DNA from: DASWRT01 sp036403035
GTDB taxonomy: Bacteria > Pseudomonadota > Alphaproteobacteria > ATCC43930 > CGMCC-115725
NCBI GenBank assembly: GCA_036403035.1
Contig: DASWRT010000337.1
Span: forward strand, 1 to 15,733
Direction: 5' to 3'
DNA: 15,733 bases
This document shows positions 12,766 to 15,733 of the stretch, piece by piece. The notes under the pieces were generated by a model. It was not told the DNA's origin, did not search any database, and saw only the letters and a list, made by a program, of their open reading frames with translations. Position 1 is the first letter of the stretch, and every line of letters begins with the position of its first letter. The translations under genes were made by a program, and so were the position numbers.

Positions 12766-13311
12766 TCAGGTTGCGGCGGCTACGTCCGCCGCCGGGACGG
12801 CTTCCGCCTCGGCGAGGTGGACCGGGTCGCCGCAGCAATAGCCCGGCCGCGCACCGGCGCGGCCGACGGCGAGCAGGGTAGTGCGGATCGCCTGCGGCCG
12901 GTAGGCCGAGAGCAGGCGGGCCAGGAAGACGCGTTCGACGAAGGCGGCCTCGTCGCCGGGCAGCCCGGCAGCCGTGAGATGCTGCGCCAGCCGGTCGAGC
13001 GCCGTATCGAGCACGCGCACGCCGTCCGCGATCTGCGCGGGCCGGGCATCCGCCGTGGAGGAGGCGCAGGGCTCGCCGGTCCGTCCGATCGCCGGGCGCA
13101 TCATGTCCTGGATCGCGCCGAGTAAGCGCGTCGGCGCCACCGCATGGCGCTTCGCGGCCGTCGCGGCGATCACGCCGGCGATCGCCGAAAGCCGCTCCGA
13201 AGCGGCCAGCCCGATCGCGTCGAACGCGGCGAACGCCGTCGCCATCTCGTTCCGCGCCGTGGCACCGATCTTCGCCATGGTCTGATGCGTCGCGCCGGCG
13301 GTCTGCTGCAT
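12766..13311 (-). CDS. Hypothetical Ala-rich protein, function unknown
   Basis: A 181-residue soluble protein without signal peptide or membrane segment. It is rich in Ala and predicted mostly helical; the first 80 residues (ATHQTMAKIGATARNEMATAFAAFDAIGLAASERLSAIAG) look amphipathic, faintly like phasin-type proteins, though I cannot assign it. The middle has DGVRVLDTALDRLAQHLTAAGLPGDEAAFVERVFLARLLSAYRPQAIRTTLLAVG, also helical. The start is ATG 13311 with GGGAG six bases before it (13318-13322), which is good evidence that this frame is translated. A competing longer frame on the same strand (12722-13318) is Arg/Gly-rich and lacks such a site. It is monocistronic, convergent with the importer and divergent from the secreted four-cysteine protein. 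Confidence 0.62.
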   Translation of the reverse strand: MQQTAGATHQTMAKIGATARNEMATAFAAFDAIGLAASERLSAIAGVIAATAAKRHAVAPTRLLGAIQDMMRPAIGRTGEPCASSTADARPAQIADGVRVLDTALDRLAQHLTAAGLPGDEAAFVERVFLARLLSAYRPQAIRTTLLAVGRAGARPGYCCGDPVHLAEAEAVPAADVAAAT

Positions 13312-13549
13312 AGTCCACTCCCGTTGGTAGAACCAGGGTCGCGGAACTTGCTTAACGATTCGTTGAATCGGAGCGTCTGTTGCGGCGAATTCGGATCATT
13401 TCTTGCCTTCTCCTGCTGCGCGGCGCGGTTGCCCCGGCGCGGTTGTCCGGTCCCGCTTGCGTTGGCAGGATGAGGCGGTATTGTCCTGCCGCGCCGAGGG
13501 CGGCTCCGCCCGTACCACCGGCGGTCACGCATAGGTTCGGAGATCGTTC
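13312..13549. promoter_or_regulatory. Divergent intergenic region with repeats and dyads
   Basis: These 238 bases separate two divergent small genes. They contain a dyad CGATTC-GTT-GAATCG at 13356-13370, a tandem 10-mer GGCGCGGTTG at 13422-13431 and 13436-13445 (14-base period), a 7-bp inverted repeat GGCAGGA/TCCTGCC at 13464-13470 and 13484-13490, and a compact hairpin GGGCG-GCTC-CGCCC at 13498-13511. No convincing -35/-10 pair is seen on either strand. GGAG at 13539-13542 is the ribosome site of the plus-strand gene. Confidence 0.4.
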
Positions 13550-14014
13550 ATGAAGAAGTATTTGGCTGGCCTCGTCGCCGCCGCGTTCTCGATCAACGTC
13601 GCGCACGCGGCGCCGGCGCCGGCCGCAGGACGTTGCTTCAAGCCGGCCGACATCGAGGCGGAGCAAGCGATCCTGTTCCAGACGGAACTCATGGTGATCG
13701 CCGAGGCGTGCCGCGTTCCCAGCTACGTCAACTTCACGCAGCGCAACCGCCAAGCGGTCATCGCCTACCAGAAGCAGATGATCGATCATTTCCGCCGTGC
13801 GGGCGGCGGCAATGCGGTGGCGTCCTTCGACAGCTACCAGACGCGGCTCGCCAACCAGTCGGCGCTGCGCAACGGCCAGACCCCGGTGCCGACGCTGTGC
13901 AGCCAGGCAAAGGAGTTCCTGGCGGTCGGCAACGAGTTGGACGGCGAGGGCTTCCGGCGCTACGCCGCCGCCCGTGCTGTCACCAACCAGCCCTATTATC
14001 GAGTCTGCCGCTGA
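13550..14014 (+). CDS. Small secreted protein with four cysteines, function unknown
   Basis: A 154-residue protein with a clear Sec signal peptide (MKKYLAGLVAAAFSINVAHA, likely cleavage after residue 20). The mature 134 residues contain exactly four cysteines, C29, C54, C117 and C153, which could form two disulfides in the periplasm. It is helical and rich in Gln, Asn and Arg (NFTQRNRQAVIAYQKQMIDHFRR), and I do not recognise the family. ATG 13550 has GGAG seven bases before it. It is followed by 103 bases before the next gene, so co-transcription with the second importer is possible but not shown. Confidence 0.72.
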   Translation: MKKYLAGLVAAAFSINVAHAAPAPAAGRCFKPADIEAEQAILFQTELMVIAEACRVPSYVNFTQRNRQAVIAYQKQMIDHFRRAGGGNAVASFDSYQTRLANQSALRNGQTPVPTLCSQAKEFLAVGNELDGEGFRRYAAARAVTNQPYYRVCR

Positions 14015-14117
14015 CGATCGGCGCGGCGCTCTTGTAACCGACGCCGCAGGACCGCATCGTGTCCAGCAGGGACACTGTTGCCGATCGAACGCGGCCGCTC
14101 CGGAGCGGGAGGGAAGA
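14015..14117. other. Gap with small inverted repeats before the second importer
   Basis: A hairpin GTGTCC/GGACAC (14059-14064 and 14070-14075, 5-base loop) lies inside a longer-range 7-bp inverted pair CGATCGG (about 14013-14019) and CCGATCG (about 14081-14087). No T-run follows. The strong ribosome site GGGAGG at 14107-14112 belongs to the binding-protein gene at 14118. Confidence 0.35.
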
Positions 14118-15155
14118 ATGGGACGACGACGCGGTCTCGCGGCGCTCCTCGGCGCCGTCGTGCTGGCGGCAAGCGCCGCCATCGCGGCGGGGCCGTCGGC
14201 GCGTGCCGCCGAGAAGCTCAACATCGGCGTGCTCCGCCTCGCGTCGTCCGGTCCCATCTTCATCGCGCAGGACAAGGGCTATTTCCGCGACGAGGGCCTT
14301 GATACCGCGTTGAAATTCTTCGAGGCGGCGCAGCCGATCGCCGTCGCGACGGTGTCGGGCGACGTCGATGTCGGCATCACCGGCCTGACCGCCGGCTTCT
14401 ACAATCTCGCCGGAAAAGGCGCGCTCAAGATCATTGCGGCGCAGAGCCGGGAGGAGAAGGGCTATCACCTGACCGCCTATCTCGCGAGCAACGGCGCCTA
14501 CGAGAAGGGGCTGAGGAGCCTCAAGGACCTGCCGGGACATTCGGTCGGGATCACGCAGGTCGGATCGACCTTCCATTACAGCCTCGGCCTGCTCGCGCGG
14601 AAGGAAGGGTTCGAGCTGTCGAAGCTCAAGCTGGTGCCGCTCCAGTCGATGCCGAACATGGCGACCGCGCTGAAAGGCGGACAGGTCGACGCGGCGCTGA
14701 TCCCAGCGACGGTCGCGGCGCCGCTGATCGAGCATGGCGACGCGAAGCTGCTCGGCTGGGTCGGCGACGAGACGCCGTGGCAGCTCGGCGCCAGCTTCGC
14801 CGCGCCGAAGACGATCTCCGAACGGCGGCCGGTGCTGGAGAAATATGTCAGAGCGTATCGGCATGCCGCCGCCGATTTCGAAGCGGCGTTCCTGCGTCTC
14901 GGTCCCGACGGCAAACCCGTCGAGGGACCTGAGGCCGCTTCCCTGCTCCACATCATCGGCAAATATACCGCGCAGGATGCCGCGACCTTGCGTCTCGGCA
15001 TCGCCTATATCGATCCGCAGGCACGCCTGCTCGTCCGCGACGTCTACAATCAGGTCGCGTGGTACCAGTCGCAGGGGCTTGTCGACAAATCGGTCGATGC
15101 AAAATCGGTGATCGACCTCTCCTTCGTCGACAAGCACTTGGACCTGCCGCAATAG
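14118..15155 (+). CDS. ABC transporter substrate-binding protein, NMT1/SsuA type (second system)
   Basis: A 345-residue periplasmic binding protein with a Sec-type signal peptide (MGRRRG then a hydrophobic Ala-rich run, likely cleavage after ARA at 30). The first lobe shows LNIGVLRLASSGPIFIAQDKGYFRDEGLD and VATVSGDVDVGITGLTAGFYNLAGKG, as in NMT1-like proteins; later GHSVGITQVGSTFHYSLGLLARKEGF and VDAALIPATVAAPLIEHGDAKLLGW complete the fold. The ligand is unknown. It is clearly a different family branch from the first binding protein (Sec rather than Tat signal, no local identity by eye). ATG 14118 has GGGAGG five bases before it; the frame is open upstream but that part overlaps the four-cysteine gene. 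A permease follows after 38 bases. Confidence 0.87.
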   Translation: MGRRRGLAALLGAVVLAASAAIAAGPSARAAEKLNIGVLRLASSGPIFIAQDKGYFRDEGLDTALKFFEAAQPIAVATVSGDVDVGITGLTAGFYNLAGKGALKIIAAQSREEKGYHLTAYLASNGAYEKGLRSLKDLPGHSVGITQVGSTFHYSLGLLARKEGFELSKLKLVPLQSMPNMATALKGGQVDAALIPATVAAPLIEHGDAKLLGWVGDETPWQLGASFAAPKTISERRPVLEKYVRAYRHAAADFEAAFLRLGPDGKPVEGPEAASLLHIIGKYTAQDAATLRLGIAYIDPQARLLVRDVYNQVAWYQSQGLVDKSVDAKSVIDLSFVDKHLDLPQ

Positions 15156-15193
15156 GCGGGCGGCGGGTCATCGGCCGGTTCGACGGAACGAGC

Positions 15194-15733
15194 ATGTCTG
15201 ACGCTGCGCAGCCCCGCATAGCCGCTCCGGACCCGTTCCACCAGCCGCGCCGCGAGATCGCGTTCCGCGGCGGCGGCTTCGCGCCGCAGCGGAAACGCTG
15301 GGCCTCGTGGGCGGCGTTCGTCGCCGTCGTGGCGCTCTGGCAGGCGGCGATCTCGTTCCGCGTCGTCAGTCCGGTCTTCCTGCCGAGCCCGTGGAGCATC
15401 CTGGTCGCGTGGTACGGCCTTGCCGTTTCGGGCGATCTGTGGGCGAACCTCTCGGCCTCGCTCGGTCGCATCGCCGCGGGCTGGACGATCGGCACGGCAT
15501 GCGGCCTCGCCGTCGGCGTCGCGATGGGGCTGTTCTCGATCGCCCGGTCGGTCGCGCTGCCGGTCGTCTCGGCGCTGTTCCCGATCCCGAAGATCGCGCT
15601 TCTGCCGCTGCTCATCCTCTGGCTCGGCATCGGGGAGCCATCGAAAATCGCGACGATCGCCCTCGGCGTCTTTTTCCCGACGACGATCGCGACCTATAGC
15701 GGTGTCGATTCCGTGCCGCGCACGCTGATCCGC
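15194..15733 (+). CDS. ABC transporter permease, SsuC/TauC type, cut by the window end
   Basis: The first 180 residues of an inner-membrane permease; the frame is open to the last base of the window. A hydrophilic N terminus (about 1-36) is followed by membrane segments at about 37-52, 92-114 (RIAAGWTIGTACGLAVGVAMGLF), 119-131 and 133-165. VSPVFLPSPWSILVAWYGLA and LFPIPKIALLPLLILWLGIGEPSKI are typical of nitrate/sulfonate-type permeases; the second includes the family's conserved P-K-x-A-L-x-P-L segment. The EAA loop would begin just beyond the edge. The start is ATG 15194 with only a weak GGAA (15185-15188) in front. It pairs with the binding protein upstream, and an ATPase is expected further right. 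Confidence 0.88.
   Translation, partial: MSDAAQPRIAAPDPFHQPRREIAFRGGGFAPQRKRWASWAAFVAVVALWQAAISFRVVSPVFLPSPWSILVAWYGLAVSGDLWANLSASLGRIAAGWTIGTACGLAVGVAMGLFSIARSVALPVVSALFPIPKIALLPLLILWLGIGEPSKIATIALGVFFPTTIATYSGVDSVPRTLIR

Noticed and set aside
12722..13318. 198-residue minus-strand frame overlapping the 181-residue hypothetical gene
   Set aside because: It is Arg/Gly-rich, while the other frame has a clean ATG with GGGAG six bases before it and ordinary helical composition.
13422..13445. Tandem GGCGCGGTTG repeat as a CRISPR or iteron array
   Set aside because: There are only two 10-base copies, with no spacers, no cas genes and no replication gene nearby.
13980..15152. 390-residue minus-strand open frame opposite the second binding protein
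   Set aside because: The plus-strand binding protein has a signal peptide, a ribosome site and family motifs; the antisense frame has none.

Overview
This is a GC-rich window with closely packed genes, many GTG and TTG starts, and alphaproteobacterium-like content (a URC-type uracil cluster, NMT1-type ABC importers, a GAF/HD-GYP protein, DUF4337). The codon and gene style suggests Hyphomicrobiales or Rhodospirillales, but nothing here fixes the genus. I saw no rRNA, tRNA, insertion sequence, phage gene or CRISPR array. It reads as ordinary chromosomal metabolic and transport sequence.

Layout. (1) 86-2022, minus strand: a two-gene four-carbon acid-sugar operon, otnK (3-oxo-tetronate kinase, TTG start) then otnC (3-oxo-tetronate 4-phosphate decarboxylase), overlapping by GTGA. 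A four-run G-tract motif lies just past its end. (2) 2171-3469, plus: a GAF plus HD-GYP probable cyclic-di-GMP phosphodiesterase, divergent from otnK. (3) 3591-4792, plus: a secreted cupredoxin-fold protein and a probable outer-membrane beta-barrel protein, behind a good sigma-70-type promoter in an unusually AT-rich patch. (4) 4835-5413, minus: a DUF4337 membrane protein with a TTG start. (5) 5567-8705, plus: the most notable block, a GTP-cyclohydrolase-II-like URC1, a DUF1688 URC4 and a uracil phosphoribosyltransferase (upp), with an 8-bp overlap and a 9-nt gap. This is the core gene set of the URC (second, non-Rut, non-reductive) uracil-degradation route. (6) 8979-9593, plus: a DedA/VTT membrane protein. 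(7) 9792-12632, plus: a complete NMT1-type ABC importer (Tat-exported binding protein, ATPase, permease). (8) 12766-13311, minus: an unrecognised Ala-rich protein, convergent with the importer across a 10-bp perfect hairpin. (9) 13550-14014, plus: a small secreted four-cysteine protein. (10) 14118 to the right edge, plus: a second NMT1-type importer (binding protein and a permease cut by the window end).

How they work together. URC1, URC4 and Upp should form one uracil-catabolic unit: Upp makes UMP from uracil and PRPP, and URC1 and URC4 are needed for ring opening and breakdown. The OtnK/OtnC pair turns a 3-oxo-tetronate into a triose phosphate plus CO2, but its dehydrogenase and isomerase partners are not in view. 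The substrates of the two importers cannot be read from sequence; a link to uracil or tetronate uptake is only a guess from proximity.
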